A DNA stretch of 64,000 nt from Zygnema cylindricum. Taxonomy: Eukaryota; Streptophyta; Zygnematophyceae; Zygnematales; Zygnemataceae. Location of the stretch: positions 1-64,000 of the forward strand of contig JBBHKE010000156.1 of the NCBI GenBank assembly GCA_037447655.1, in the 5' to 3' direction. The notes under the pieces are model-generated. The model was not told the DNA's origin. It ran no database searches and was given only the letters and a program-made list of their open reading frames with translations. This document shows positions 35,966-48,371 of the stretch, piece by piece. The translations under genes were made by a program, and so were the position numbers. The stretch's first letter is position 1. Each line of letters opens with the position of its first letter.

Positions 35966-37922
35966 GTTGTTGTCCGCTATCCTAAGATCCCTATATTCCT
36001 CTACCCCTATGGAATCAGTTCGTCAGCACGAAGTTAGAGGTTTCAAAAGGAAACACCTCCTAAAAAGCAGTGATAGAGCAAAGATTTGAAGCAATTTCGG
36101 CAATAATCAATGATAAACTTCATTTGCAAAGAGCAGAACAGTGGGCAAAGTGACCTGCAACTGCTAATTCATGGTTCGCACTGAAAGCATCATTTAGTTC
36201 GCGCGTCTCTAGGATAAAGGAAAACTATATACGGTTGAAGGGACTGTCATCTGTAACTTCCCTCAATGCAGTAAGCAACGAGGAGAGAAACGTTTTACGC
36301 AAAGTTTGGTTTTGGAGTCGGATTGATTTCTGAATCGGTTTAACCTTCGACTGGCAATTTTATTTGGCGTACAATCGCAGAGGGGCTTCCTCTCCGTCAA
36401 CTAAGAACCTAGCACTTTTATTCCTCCAATTTGTTCTGTATGATGTAATGCTTCTCGTTGTTTCATCTTGGTCTTCCTCACTTCCCTTGTTTCTGTTTCC
36501 TTCCTAAGTCATGCTCTTGGAGCACATTAGAGTTGCTAAGCTCATGTGGTTGACCAATCTAGTGTTTCGTAGTGCTGATTTATGATTATCCAGCGGCTAT
36601 GTGTTGAAACATTCGTCAGCAAATACTTTACATTTCATTACGTGGTCACTAGGACTTGTAGATGTAGCAAAGCTCATCTCTGGATATTCATTATAAAATT
36701 TGAAAATAGCTTAGAAACCATGACATCAGCTGAGTTCAACTCCTCAAAAACTAGTTGGACAAAAAAAGTCAGAAGAGCATTCTAACCTCAAAAGTTGAAA
36801 ACAGGTACAACAGTGTTTCATTAATGACATGGTGATCAAGGGTTTTTTGAAATTTGTTGAATCGTTTTCATTGTAAATGACATCATGCTTAGGATCGTCA
36901 TAGATGTATTGATTTCTTATTTTTATCAACCGAGGTAGGGCAAAGTTTCGGCACATGATTTGTGGGTTTCCTCTTCTTTTAATTCCCACAGGCATATAAT
37001 TCAAGCTCTTTAATTCTTTTTGGGGCAATGGGATGGTTGCAATCATTTTCAAACCATGGCTGCAAACATTGGGCCAACAGCAATTGAAACCCGGTTTGTT
37101 CAATATTGCCAGATTTCTGGTTAACCGTGGCTGATCAAGCATAAATCAGTCTTAGGATAAGCATTGGTGTTTTCAAATCCTGTTTCGATTTATATTTAAT
37201 GTGCCTTGAGCCCTTTGGCGTGAGGACATTCCTTAAGCATTCGTCGCGTGCTGCACTGCAATTTTCGCTCATGAGCTTGTAGCAGAAAGCACGTTGATTT
37301 TGTTGTCGCCTTTCTTCATTATTGTTGCCTACAGTAAGAATAAAAATAAAAAAATAAAAAATGTGACTACACTGTTTACATGTTATCTTGAAGAGACGTA
37401 GATTGTCGGATTATCAAGGTTTATCTGGGTCTTGTGATTAGAGCATCGCTAACATCATAGAAGTATGACCTATAGTTCTTAAAGTTGATGTCAATCTGTT
37501 GTTGCATAGGTGACATGCATTGCTTTCAATCTTGCACATTCAGGAAAAGCTGGATACATTGAGTACACCGGCTGAATTTGGGAAATCTCTGATGAAGTTT
37601 TACCACTCATCAACATAACATTGGTTTCTGCAACATCTTGTAATCAAGTGCTGAATTTTTCTGGTAAATTTTGGATTGAATTAGCGCAGAATCAAAGTGG
37701 TAAGATCGTGAATGCTATCAGATATAATGTTTTTTTAAGACTTAAGACAATTTTCTCAGTACACAATTGTACGATTTTCGATTGGAGGCAGTCAATCGGA
37801 AGATGGAAGTTTTGACTTTCATTCGCAACCGTCGGATCCACAATTCGACATGTATGTACGGATGTTTAGGTTGCGAAAACAACCTTAACACTACAGTACT
37901 ACAACACAGTGCTGTACATTAC
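35966..37922. other. Upstream region of the chromatin gene
   Basis: It should contain the minus-strand 5' UTR and promoter. No clear TATA box was identified. A 132-codon minus frame at 36744-37142 has unremarkable composition and no recognisable family. It could be an exon of something unrecognised, but there is no support. Confidence 0.35.
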
Positions 37923-38143
37923 TACACCGCCAATCGTTATTAGCGTGTAAGTTTTTTTAGCGTATACGAATAATTAGCGTGGTTTACGCTAATTGGGAAT
38001 TTGAAAATTTTCGAAGAAATCGTCCATTCTAATTAGGAATCAGGGATATTTTTAAATAGTGTGGATAATTCTATTTGAGAATAAAATAAAAAAAAAGTGG
38101 GACGGAATTAGCGTACACAACGCTAATAACGATTGGCGGTGTA
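37923..38143. mobile_element. MITE, TACACCG family, exact 24-bp terminal repeats
   Basis: A 221-bp element starts TACACCGCCAATCGTTATTA and ends in its reverse complement. The terminal repeats are exact over 24 bases, suggesting recent mobility. A flanking TA at each end fits a TA target duplication. Confidence 0.8.
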
Positions 38144-38200
38144 GTACAGTACAGTACTGTGAAATAATACTACAGTACATTACAGTACATTACAGTACAG
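38144..38200. repeat. TACAGTAC-rich spacer between two MITEs
   Basis: It repeats ACAGTAC and ACATTAC units, partly palindromic. Similar CAGTACAG spacers lie between MITE ends at 20358-20365. Confidence 0.6.
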
Positions 38201-38402
38201 TACACCGCCAATCGCTATTGGAGTATATAACGCTAATTCGGTGTCCGTAAATTTTGACCCCAAAACCTGAAATAGAATTAATAACGCTATTTAAGTACGT
38301 GGACCATAATCTGCCACGTCTCAGGCACTAAATTAGAATCAATAACGCTAATTTTTTTTTGACGCTATTTAATCCTTGACTCTAATAGCGATTGGCGGTG
38401 TA
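38201..38402. mobile_element. MITE, TACACCG family, GCCAATCG variant
   Basis: A 202-bp copy of the same element as 6885-7083, with matching internal blocks (CATAATCTGCCACGTCTCAG, TGACGCTATTTAATCC). Its ends read ACCGCCAATCG / CGATTGGCGGT instead of ACCGTGAATCG / CGATTCACGGT. Confidence 0.8.
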
Positions 38403-39365
38403 GTTGTGATAAAAATGTACGGTTCAAGAAATTTTAATAAACCAAAAAAGTTGCACACAAAATTTTAAAGTACTGATTTTTTCACGTGGATTAACCAGCA
38501 ACTGAAGTGCAATACAGCGTGAATCGGTATTAGTGTTAATACCTAAGTTTTGACCCTCGAACCTAAAATAGAGTTAATATTTTTTGTTTTTTCCTTCACG
38601 TTTACACAGGTTCGGTTTAATTACTGTCAATTACTCTAATTTGAATTGTTTTTTTTGAAAAAGTGCACTGTACGAGATGTGTTAGTCCGTACTAAAACTG
38701 CGGGTTATATAATACGAACGTACAAAAAAGGTGTTAGATAACGGCGTCGACACGGGAACGTTACTACTTCAACACGGGAAACGCATTGAGATTTGATTCC
38801 TTGTAATAAAGACGGGGGAAATCGCACAAACCTCTTCTCTCATGTTCAAACGTTGACTATGTGAATACAAACCATATCGACCATAATATGCAAATGCGTG
38901 TCAAAATTAGTGTTAGATGTATAACTAGCGCAAATTTTTGTTAGTGCTAGACCCTTTAACCCAAAAGAAAGTTAGTAACATTTTTATTTTTACTCTAGTA
39001 ACTTCTAATTGCGATTCATACTGCTATTTTTCATCAGATGTTTTCATATTCTTTTTTCTAGTACTTTATGCGTTTTTGACCGGATTTGGGTCTTTTCCTC
39101 ATCTAGGGTTCTTATTATTCTCTTTCAAAACCAGCCATATCACTGGAACTGAATTAGAATGAAGAAACACTAGTATAAAACCCACTGTAGCAAGTCCTTG
39201 ATACTAATAAGGATATGCACAGTACTTTTGTAAGAGAAGCCATGGCGGCCAACGAAACAGAGACAACAGAAATTGACTAATATGATAACCAAATGAATTT
39301 ACATAGATATATTTTGTTGAGCAAAAGAGCGCACTAAAATGAATCACTGAAAATGTTTACAGTAC
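38403..39365. other. Gene-free spacer
   Basis: It holds one further diverged MITE end (CAGCGTGAATCGGTATTAGT at ~38517) and otherwise AT-rich sequence with no recognised gene. Confidence 0.4.
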
Positions 39366-39586
39366 TACACCGCTAATCGTCATTAGTGTTAAGGTTTTTT
39401 TTCGCCGCTTAGAACATATTTTCTTCGTGCACACTTGTCGCATTGTCGATCCAATGGTTGTTTTTGGAAGGCAAGATTCCCACCTTCTATTGGTGGTCTT
39501 GGATTGACAATACAACAAGTGCGCACTGGAAAAAGATGTTTTAAGTGGCGAAAAAAACCTTAACACTAATAACAATTAGCTTACGT
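39366..39586. mobile_element. MITE with ~40-bp terminal inverted repeats
   Basis: TACACCGCTAATCGTCATTA, then GTGTTAAGG and a T-run to CGCC, recurs inverted at about 39548-39586 (GGCGAAAAAAACCTTAACAC, then TAATAACAATTAGC). The outermost bases of the right end have decayed. It is a longer-armed subfamily of the TACACCG group. Confidence 0.7.
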
Positions 39587-39940
39587 GAATCAGACAAAAA
39601 ATCAAGTTACGGAAATTTAGAAAGTGAATATTTGAAAGAGGTAAGTTGTGTTTACACTTACGATAGGTAAAGACATTTTCACCGTGCATCATCACTTTTC
39701 TCCATTCACACATGTCCGACTTTTGTCTAGAGACTTCCAAGTGAAAGGTAAGACCTTTACTTTCCATCGCAACCAACAAGAATGCACGGTATTTTTTTTG
39801 GCAAAAAAAAAGTGATGCTAATAACGTTACACGATGTAGCTTTTCGGATAAATATTTGGCTATATCTTTCCAAACACCGAAACGCAGAAAATAACCTTTG
39901 GGGAAGATTCTGGGTCTTCTCAAGGAGTAAGTTTGCTGAC

Positions 39941-40006
39941 GGAATCAATAACGCTAATTTTTTTTTGACGCTATTTAATCCTTGACTCTAATAGCGATTG
40001 GCGGTG
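39941..40006 (+). repeat. Right-end fragment of the 38201-38402 type MITE
   Basis: Bases from GAATCAATAACGCTAATTTT to GCGATTGGCGGTG are nearly identical to the right third of 38201-38402. The left part is absent. Confidence 0.75.
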
Positions 40007-41154
40007 AATGTACTGAAGCGTATTGTAGTTTTGAGAGATATTTTCAAATATCGCGAGCGCTTGTCCGTATTGGATATCGCAAAGAGGTTTGCGATACGCA
40101 GCATGAGAATTTAAATGACTAACATCAATTCATGGTGTGATTTCCAAAATGGAAAAAAAATGACATACTAAGAGTACACCTTCGAATTTTGATAATGCTT
40201 CGCAAACGGTCAACCGAAACCGTAACCGACCGTTAGCCGACCGCCCGTGCCGGATCCGGAACGTATTCGGTTGCCAAATTTGGGGGGTCGGGCGGATTCG
40301 GGCGGGTGATTCACGAAAAAAGAAAAATCGGTTACGGTCGGGTAAGGAAAAAAATGAAAAAATTGAAGGTTTTGTACTGTCAATACTATCCAACATTATT
40401 GTACTTTGTACTTTTGGTATCGTGGAAAGTACAAGGGAGATACACCACTAATTTTGTACTTATTAGGGTACGGACAGGTACGGGTAGTCGCGAGAAATCG
40501 AGTTTCGGTAAACTTTTATTTTCGTAAACGCGTTTCGGGTAACGGTTAACAATTTTGGAGCGTGACATAACCCGGTCGGGCGTCGGGTACTCAGATTTTG
40601 AAAAAAAAAACGGTCGGTTTCGGTTATCTAAAATTTCGACTTTTGCGACCTCTGCCGTACGTCCGTATTGTGTCTTTGTTGGGTTTGTTTCCTTTCGTAC
40701 CGACTTCTGTTGAGTTTGTTACTTTGTTTCCTTTCATATTTCTCGACTTTCGTACAGAGTTTGGCACTATGACCTGGTAGGCTGGATACCAGACGGGAGT
40801 TTCCGCCAAGTTGCCTGGATTCTGAATTTCGGATGACTTCCCTTTCACAATGCGGGAGAAGTCACACGTGTCTGAAATTTCACACGTGGCTGGCAAACAG
40901 GGATGTAACTAGTGCCTGTCTCGCTTTGCATATCTATTTGTGTCACAAAGATTGTTATGACACGTAATCCTGTGTACTCTAGCTTCTAAACTGTCTTTTT
41001 TTTCTCTTTTTTTTTTCTTTTTTTTTCAGTGCTGTTTTTGTAAGAAACATGAAAGATTTGTGTCAAGCCAAGCCTTTCCGTTCCTGTTTCGGCCATAGTT
41101 TGAAATTGCTGTGTCGGTTTGTGAACATCTGAAGAATTTTTTCGCTGACCCTAC
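40007..41154. other. Upstream region of the START gene
   Basis: A GC-richer stretch near 40190-40300 and many GTAC words suggest further repeat material. A C/T-rich tract (41000-41035) lies ahead of the TATA box. No gene is recognised. Confidence 0.35.
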
Positions 41155-41160
41155 TATAAA
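41155..41160 (+). promoter_or_regulatory. Probable TATA box of the START gene
   Basis: TATAAA in the context CTACTATAAACACGG lies 119 bp before the predicted start codon, a distance that would leave a short 5' UTR. No experimental support. Confidence 0.4.
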
Positions 41161-41278
41161 CACGGAAATAAAGGAACTTCTTTTCTTATTTTATAAAATC
41201 TTCTTATAGTTTCCTTATTTTAGTTTTATTGTTTCTTATATTATATTTATTTGATTCTTATTTCTCATATTTCCGGGG

Positions 41279-44200
41279 ATGAGCCCTTTGGACAAGTATC
41301 GACAGCTGATTGACGAGACTTTGCAGTTTGGCAGTTTGAGCGATGTAAGGCTGTTGAAGGAATACATCCGCAACTATTTGGAAGGTACGCCTTGCATCGC
41401 TATCAGAGTTGATAGAGTTATTAGAGCTAGTGAATTATCAGCGTTACAGCAGATTTATTTTTAGCTACACTAACTTATGTTTCACCACCTGGCTCGTTAT
41501 GAGCTGCCGAACTAAATAGTTTTAGCAGATGATTGTCGGTCAAATTATCTCTTTTAGCGATGGGCAGTGTACACTTACTTCGCCGCCCGTTGCTGTTAGG
41601 GTTAGTTTTTTCGGGCACTCGTTGGATTTGTTTTTTAGGGGAACAATAAAGGGTAACGGTCTCACCTTGGATGATAATGTCACAATTGAAAGTCGGAATT
41701 TTCTGTGATGAGAAAAGGTACTTTGAGTGCCCAAAAACGGTTTAACATTCTTAGTGATGGGCACTGTAGTTTGCTGCCTCCGTGCCACATGCCATATTAA
41801 AAACCCTGATTGAAATATCCTGGTCTTTGTCAGATCCCTGTTTCAGCCTGAAATGTTCTTACAGCTGGTGCTGCTGACCCACAAACACTCTCTCTCTTCC
41901 CTCCTTCCCCCTCTCCCCTCATTTTTGTGGAAGCACAAATCCGGTTTCTTTATCGTATTGGATGCACTTTTGACTTTAAAGTATGCATATTATGTACCGA
42001 TGATTTACCAGTGAGAGTCTTTTAAAGAGCTGTTTTTGATCCCCTTAAACTACACCCTTCATCGTTATTAAAGTAAAAGTCAACTGTCAACTGAATAACA
42101 GTTATTCGTTTGTGAAATCTAAATCATAAAATAACTGTAAATATCAGGAATAATCATAAAATAACGGCAGTTAAAATGAGTGGCTAAGAATGCGCCCCAT
42201 AATCAAGACTTACTTTAGAGATAATGACTCTAACACATTAACATTAATGTTTTCCTAACTTTAATAGCGTTGAAAGGTGTAGCTTTTTCAAGGTTTCAGA
42301 AAACGAATAATAAGGTTACTGTAGCCTATGAGACTTGGTTTTTAAGTGTCAAAAATATTAGCAGTTGCCACTATGATCTTCACCATCCTTTAGGTTTTCT
42401 GTTTCCTTTTGCTCTACTTGCGAATGGGTATTTCTGTGAAAACTTGAAGATGCTTGTTCTGGGAACATGTTATAGTGTAGAAAACATGGCTTCGAGCACA
42501 AAGGAAAACGAGTCCGACATCAGTTGTTGTTTAACCTTGTCCTTGGTTTCTCTTATAGAAAGGGACATAAATATTGATACATTTTAGCATTTTGTGGAAA
42601 GCGCAATGATACGTGAGGAATGCGGGCCTACGAAGTAGCATCAATTGTAGCTTAGAATAATCTCAGAGGAGGACTCCGAAAACACTCCGTTTTTATCTTT
42701 ATTCGCAGGTTTATTGTTTATTGGTTGTTATCTTTGTCAAATATGAAACAGTGTTCTTTTGAATATCAGCTGCGTGAGGTGCCTGAACTCAAAAGAATAG
42801 AGTTATGGTCTCTTTGGACCACTGTTGTTGAACTCGTCTCCCTAAAATTTATGTCTTTTATTGTCGAAGGAAAAAACTCACACCTAGAAATATGTATGTA
42901 AATCGAGTCTTTACAGGTGATGATGGAGGTGTTCAACACTTGGACATTGATGCTGCTGTTGAACGTAGAACAGCTGAAATGTGGGAGTTTCTGGAGGATA
43001 TGCGGTGTCTTAGCATAGAGAAGACATCACATTTAAATTTTTCTCACCAAGATCCTTTAGATGCCACACACGCAAATGAGAGGGAATGGAAAGTAAGTTG
43101 GAACTTATCTCTAGTGAATCTTTCACTTTCGTTTGCTGTATGGGACACATGGTTATTTCCTCTATGATAGACATTTTTGTGTCCAGCAGTTTGGTTTTTG
43201 GACCTTTTTTTTGTCATGGAACTATCAGGAGTGTCTTTTCTGAATACGGAATCAGGGTTATTTAGATTGTTGTTACATATGTCAAGTTTATGTTTTTGAA
43301 TACATTCTATTTGTCACTTGACAAATCATCAAAACGACAAATTTTTGGCATTGATTTTTTTGTCAGTGATCCCTAAATTTGCAACAGTTGCATGCGTTTT
43401 CCCCCTAAGTTTCTGTATCAATTATGCTGCTTGTATTGGGGCACAGCTTAAGGATGATACTGGGACGTATAGAGTGTTATACAGAAGAGGGGCAGAGGGC
43501 ACTCCATTTCATGTGATATGTCTGGAAGGAGTTATTGAAGGCCCAGCAGTGATGGGTAAGTGATTTCATATTTTGTGTCAATGTATTTTTACGCAATTTT
43601 TTTTTTGTTTGCCAGCCAGATTTGGACGAACTGTTATCTTGTTCGAATCCCGTTGTTTGGTATTGGTCACCTTTTCCTTTTTGCGTATTATATTCTCTAG
43701 TGTGTTAAATTAGAGATTCTTTTTCCGGAAAAATTATTTGTGACACTTATTTGTAACTAACTCTGCATTGTGCTTACTTGGAAGCATTCGGTGTTATTTT
43801 AAATAACGTCTTCGTGGTTAACTAGTCACATGAGAACTTTTGTTTGACACAAACGTTCTTCCTATGTTTTCTTTTATTTTCAGTATATCATCATGTGCCT
43901 CAAGCGTCTTCAAGTGATATTGTGGCTACATTTTAGCTGTCAATTTTTTCCATCCTTATCCTTAATTTTTCCATTGTCTGTAAAAAGCTCTGTGGTTCGC
44001 AAAGTCTTTATTCTTGTGGGTGGCAAGGCATGACTGGATTTTGACAACAATTAGAGTGGCTTCTGGTTGGTTTTTTTGGGAACAGCTCTTTGCATCGCCT
44101 GGGAGGCCCCTAAGTTTAAAGAGTGGTATGTACATCACTGACAATTTTTTCGTTTAATTCAGGTGGATAGAAAGACAAATGTTCTAGCTTTCAGATATTG

Positions 44201-47200
44201 GGAAACATGATTGTGTTTTTGGGACATTCCATTTAGTATGTATAAGTTCTTTTGTTGTTTTTTTGGTCATCTTTTGTTAGTCCTGCAGTTTTGTCTATTG
44301 TCTATTAGTGACGTAAGGTGTTTTAGTTACCCGAGCACATATCAGATGTGATACGGGTTTGTGACAGTAATCATAATTGGTTCCCTTCGACCTTAGAAAA
44401 TATTTCAAATTCTTAAGGTCTGAGCCATAATGATGTTGTTTTTGTTTTTGTTTTTCTTTTTTTTGCATTTGGTCAGGTGGCCATCGTTTTCTGTGCCTCC
44501 CTTCAAAATTATGGATGCTAAGTGGGTGAAACGAATACGACCCGGACACGATGTGGCTACTTTTAAGTGCGGCAGCTAACCCATGGCCATGAATGGTGTT
44601 TCCATTCACCTTCTAATGGCCTTAATTTCTATGTATGGATTAAAGAAATCAAAGAAAGTCTCTAAGGAAGAAATCACTTCATCGAATTGGATTTGTGTGA
44701 TTGTTTGGATGTGTGCAAATTCGTTGAAAAGGGAAACTGTTCAGTTTTTCAACCTCCTATTATTTTGGTATTTTGGTCCTTGGCTGCGTAAAAAAACATC
44801 ATAAAATGTGTCACTCCTTACACATTGTTATTGACGTAAATTTTTTTTTTTTGTTAAGACTGTTGGAACTATAGAGCAAAGTGTACAAACTGTTTTTTTA
44901 CATTCCTACAGTATGCGATTTAAATACATGTTTCTGCTTCACATGTGTATTAATTTCTATTCCAATTTTTATGCACATGATTTTCCTTCCTGTTTTCAGA
45001 TTGCTGGATTAGTTCGTCGCAGAGACTGTTACTCTAGTTGAAACGTCAAGGACATAGAAGACAGTAATGTTGCAAGAGCACTATTCTTTTTGTACGACAG
45101 TGATATGTACGTCATAGAGTTCATACAGAGTCAAAAGTTCTTATAATCTCAGTAGTTGTTACAGAGTAAAACTTGTAGGATAGGACTTTTTTTCTATGGT
45201 TGAAACCAATTTTGAGTCAGTTGATGTTGGTACTAACTGTTTGCGGGTGGTCCCAATTCTACTTTAATTAGTGATCAGAGATATAGTTTGAGAAAGAGGC
45301 GATAGCGGTACTCCTGTATGAATTCCTGCAGTTGAAGTTTTTTGACCCTCTGAACCTCAATTCACTTTGAACCTCAATGGCCAAAAAAATATTCGAGGTC
45401 TTGTGTATAACAAATTAGGATAGTTAGTTCATCCTATTTTTCACTTTTATGCTTATCACTATGAGCCAGCAACTGAAACAAACAAATGGCGTGTGTATAC
45501 AGTATAAAAGGTCTCTTAATACTTATGAAGATAGGGAATCACGGCGTACAGAAGATAGTAATGTGTCGGTACTCGATATCCCTCACACAAAGGCTTTTCT
45601 CTTTTGGGGATCCATTTGCTTGTTATTTTTGGAGTCGAGACTCTTCCATTCCAGTTCATTCAAGCCTGCCTGTTCCCACACAATTTAACTATCTTAAGCG
45701 TCATTTTCTGAGACAAAGGCTCTATGGGGTGTGCCATAGGTTTAAGGTGCCGTGGCCTTTTGCAACAAGAGAAGCTGCAATTGCTGCTTTCGCATTGGAT
45801 GTTCCCGAACGAGGGACAATTGTCGCAGTCATGAACTCAGTGGGTCCTTCGACCTCTAGAATCGCAGGGCTAGGCTAGAACGGGGACTTGTATTTTTTCT
45901 TTTCTTTCAATTTTCATTGTCCTCTTGAGTTTCGGCTTTTGCTTTTATGATTTTAGACAGTTGATTCTGTGTCCAACGTTCTTGTTCCCTGTTCTATGTT
46001 CTATATAGACTGCTGTAGCAATCTTTCTTTTTACATGTATTCCTGCTCGGCTCTTTGGGAAAGAGTCAGCTAAGAAAGGGGTTTATTTTAATGCTACTCA
46101 TGTGAAGGTACCAGCAAGGCCCGAGGACATTCATGAGGCTGAGGAAGGTTATGGACCAAATGATGTTCCCTCTCCATCATCAAATGTAGTGCGGATTGAT
46201 GTTAAAGGAGGATATATTTTGCAACAAATTGATAAGAACCGCTGTTTTTTCAGGTGAGTGAGAACATCCATTCCACTTTCTTGTTGCTGTGATTACAGTG
46301 ACTTTCTTTTCTTTATGCAATGTGTGTCTTATTGTTCCTTATTCTGCTTATACATAATAGCATCTGCTTTTCAGTGTATTCCCGTGTACAGGTTACTTTA
46401 AGTTCCAATCGTAAGTGCCTAAATTTCTCTCCAATTTTTAATGTCTTTTTTGCTTCGTGTGGTACACAGGACAATCTCCAGTATTGACATGAAAGTTGAC
46501 ATTGTCCCACCGTCATTGATAAACTTTATCTCGCGACAATTGGCAGGCGGTGGCTTTATTCTCTTTCAGGAGGTTGGCCTGCTTTTCTGTTACCCTACTA
46601 TTTTAAGTGTTGACATAGGTTGTAAAGAACGTATGGATTGGCTGTTAGAATGTTTTGTAAAATCTGCTACAGTAGAGGAAAGTTATACCATTTCCAAAGC
46701 ATAAGACAACGCGTTTTTTCTAGCCTCTAGAATAAGTCATGTTTGACCCACTTTTATTCATGTGCCAAAACAATTCAGACATCATCCTTTCTGTTCTTTT
46801 TACTGACTTGTGGCGTGGTTTGTCTTCATATGTTTCATGTTATCCAGGCAGTCAACGAAGCAATGCAAAATAAAAAGGGTATTGGGTCCATTTTCCAAAA
46901 ATTAGTGGCGACGGAATCTTTTTACGGGCGTGTTTCGGCTTCCATTGAGGCATATTTAAGACTGCAAGAAGCTCGGAAGCTTATTGCCGCGGGAAAGCAA
47001 GTGGATTTGGATTTTCAAACAGAGGAGACTTCTATGGAGAGAAGACAAAGGGAGGATGGAGGCAAGCCTGTCAATTCAGAGGCTATCAGTCCACAAGATA
47101 TGGTGTACGAGGGGCTCGAGGAGAGAGATCCAGAAATTTTCCAAGCGGTACAGGCAATAGACAGGATTATTAGTTTGCTGAAAGCCAAAAAGGCCATTTT

Positions 47201-47858
47201 TGCGCAAACTCAGAGCATGTCAATGAGTCGTAGTAACAGCAGAAGGGAAATTATAAACGAAAAAGTCAAAAGCTTCGAGGCTGGACACGCAGAGAACCAA
47301 CTTTTGCGAAGCGATATGGTTAGTAGTAGTGAAGTAAAGGCATTTGAAAGCCCGATTACTAGGATTCCCGACCCTTCATCAGAAAAAAGTTCCAGAATAA
47401 GAGGGAGGACTGCTGTCGGCAGTGAGAAGAATTATAACGTGGGCAAGTCATATGGGGAAGGAAGTGGGAATAGTTATCCTATTAAGGTCTTAAATGCTAG
47501 TGATAAGAACTTCAGTGCAACTCCGGAGCGATTGGAGAATCTGAGAGCCATGTCAGGGGCAGGAAAAAAACTAAGCACTTTTGCGGCTATGTCAGGAAAG
47601 TGGAAGGAGGTCGATTCCTCTGGAGCGGGTTCTGAGGTCCCGACTGATGGAATATCTATGCCTGAAAAAAACCAGCCGTCAGTTCTATCTTCTGAGAGAT
47701 CTGGGAACGAGTCAGGAACTAACATTAGTAGTGAAGAGAAGACAAAACGAAACGGTTCGGCGAGTTCGGCTTTGGTTGCGGTCACTAAGAAGAAAAGGCT
47801 CCTGGGAAAATTGTGGAAGAAACGGCTTGCAAATTTAAAGAAAAGTGAAACGAATTAG
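41279..47858 (+). CDS. START-domain lipid-binding protein (polyketide cyclase/lipid transport superfamily)
   Basis: Nine coding exons: 41279-41384, 42917-43092, 43447-43555, 44086-44125, 44477-44566, 45740-45843, 46070-46253, 46470-46572, 46848-47858. All phases agree and sum to 640 residues. The N-terminus (YRQLIDETL, VERRTAEMWEFLEDMR) and the START core (YRVLYRRGAEGTPFHVI, CIAWEAPKFKEW, SVPPFKI, FKVPWPFATREA, VPPSLINFISRQL) match a plant START family typified by Arabidopsis At1g55960-like proteins. START folds bind one lipid or sterol in a closed cavity. The last exon (336 residues) adds a long Ser/Lys-rich tail ending in KKKRLLGKLWKKRL. No signal peptide or membrane helix is evident. The exon 6-7 junction is the least certain. 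The gene is head-to-head with the chromatin gene, and intron 1 carries two MITEs. Confidence 0.85.
41570..41770. mobile_element. Old MITE-like inverted repeat in START intron 1
   Basis: A left block with GTTAGGGTTAG and TTTTTCGGGCACTC faces a right block with GAGTGCCCAAAAACGG and TTTAACAT. The outer ends TACAC... and ...CACTGTA resemble decayed TACACCG termini. Confidence 0.45.
42051..42281. mobile_element. MITE, TACACC family, in START intron 1
   Basis: A 231-bp segment begins TACACCCTTCATCGTTATTA and ends in TTTAATAGCGTTGAAAGGTG plus TA, which are imperfect inverted repeats. It lies well inside the 1.5 kb first intron. Confidence 0.65.
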
Positions 47859-48371
47859 ATTATTAGGTGAAATGGAAACCAACGCTTTGGTTATCAACGG
47901 GGATGCGTCAGAAGCCACGATGTGAATACTGAATCAGAGGAAGAGTCAAAAGTTTCCGTATGTGTATAATTTATGATTTGTCTGGAAACATCATATTTTT
48001 CACTGAATATTGTCATGTTAGGAAAGTGCAGAAATAAATACCTTGAAATGAGTTTGGACTCAAAAATAGGCGGGTCTTGTGGACCTGAATGGTATCAACC
48101 ATCAGGTTCTATAGGATCAGAGCCAGGGATCAGACAATCGGGTTTCCATCTATGGTCATAGATAGGTTTTTTTTCTTGTAGGCGTGAATCATGCCCAACA
48201 TGACGCCAGGAAGTATTTGAAGGAATTTTTATTTTTTTCGAAGTGTCAACTCTCCGACACTATTGACTTCGTGAACCTTGCTTTCTGAATAGTTGTCTGT
48301 TTTGCGCTTGTTTACGCTGGAACGACAGAGTTTTGTTTGTGTCGTTGTTGTTTCGTTCAAGTATGTATACT
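47859..48371 (+). other. 3' UTR of the START gene and spacer to copia 2
   Basis: The region directly after the TAG stop should be the 3' UTR, with AATAAA at 48033. The remainder up to the copia 2 remnant has no recognised feature. Confidence 0.5.
48033..48038 (+). terminator. Probable poly(A) signal of the START gene
   Basis: AATAAA in GAAATAAATACC lies about 175 bp after the stop codon on the coding strand. Confidence 0.5.

Noticed and set aside
36744..37142. 132-codon minus frame upstream of the chromatin gene
   Set aside because: No family resemblance, no splice partner in frame and no promoter evidence. Kept only as a possibility.
43630..43660. tRNA B-box-like GTTCGAATCCC in a START intron
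   Set aside because: No A box or cloverleaf around it.
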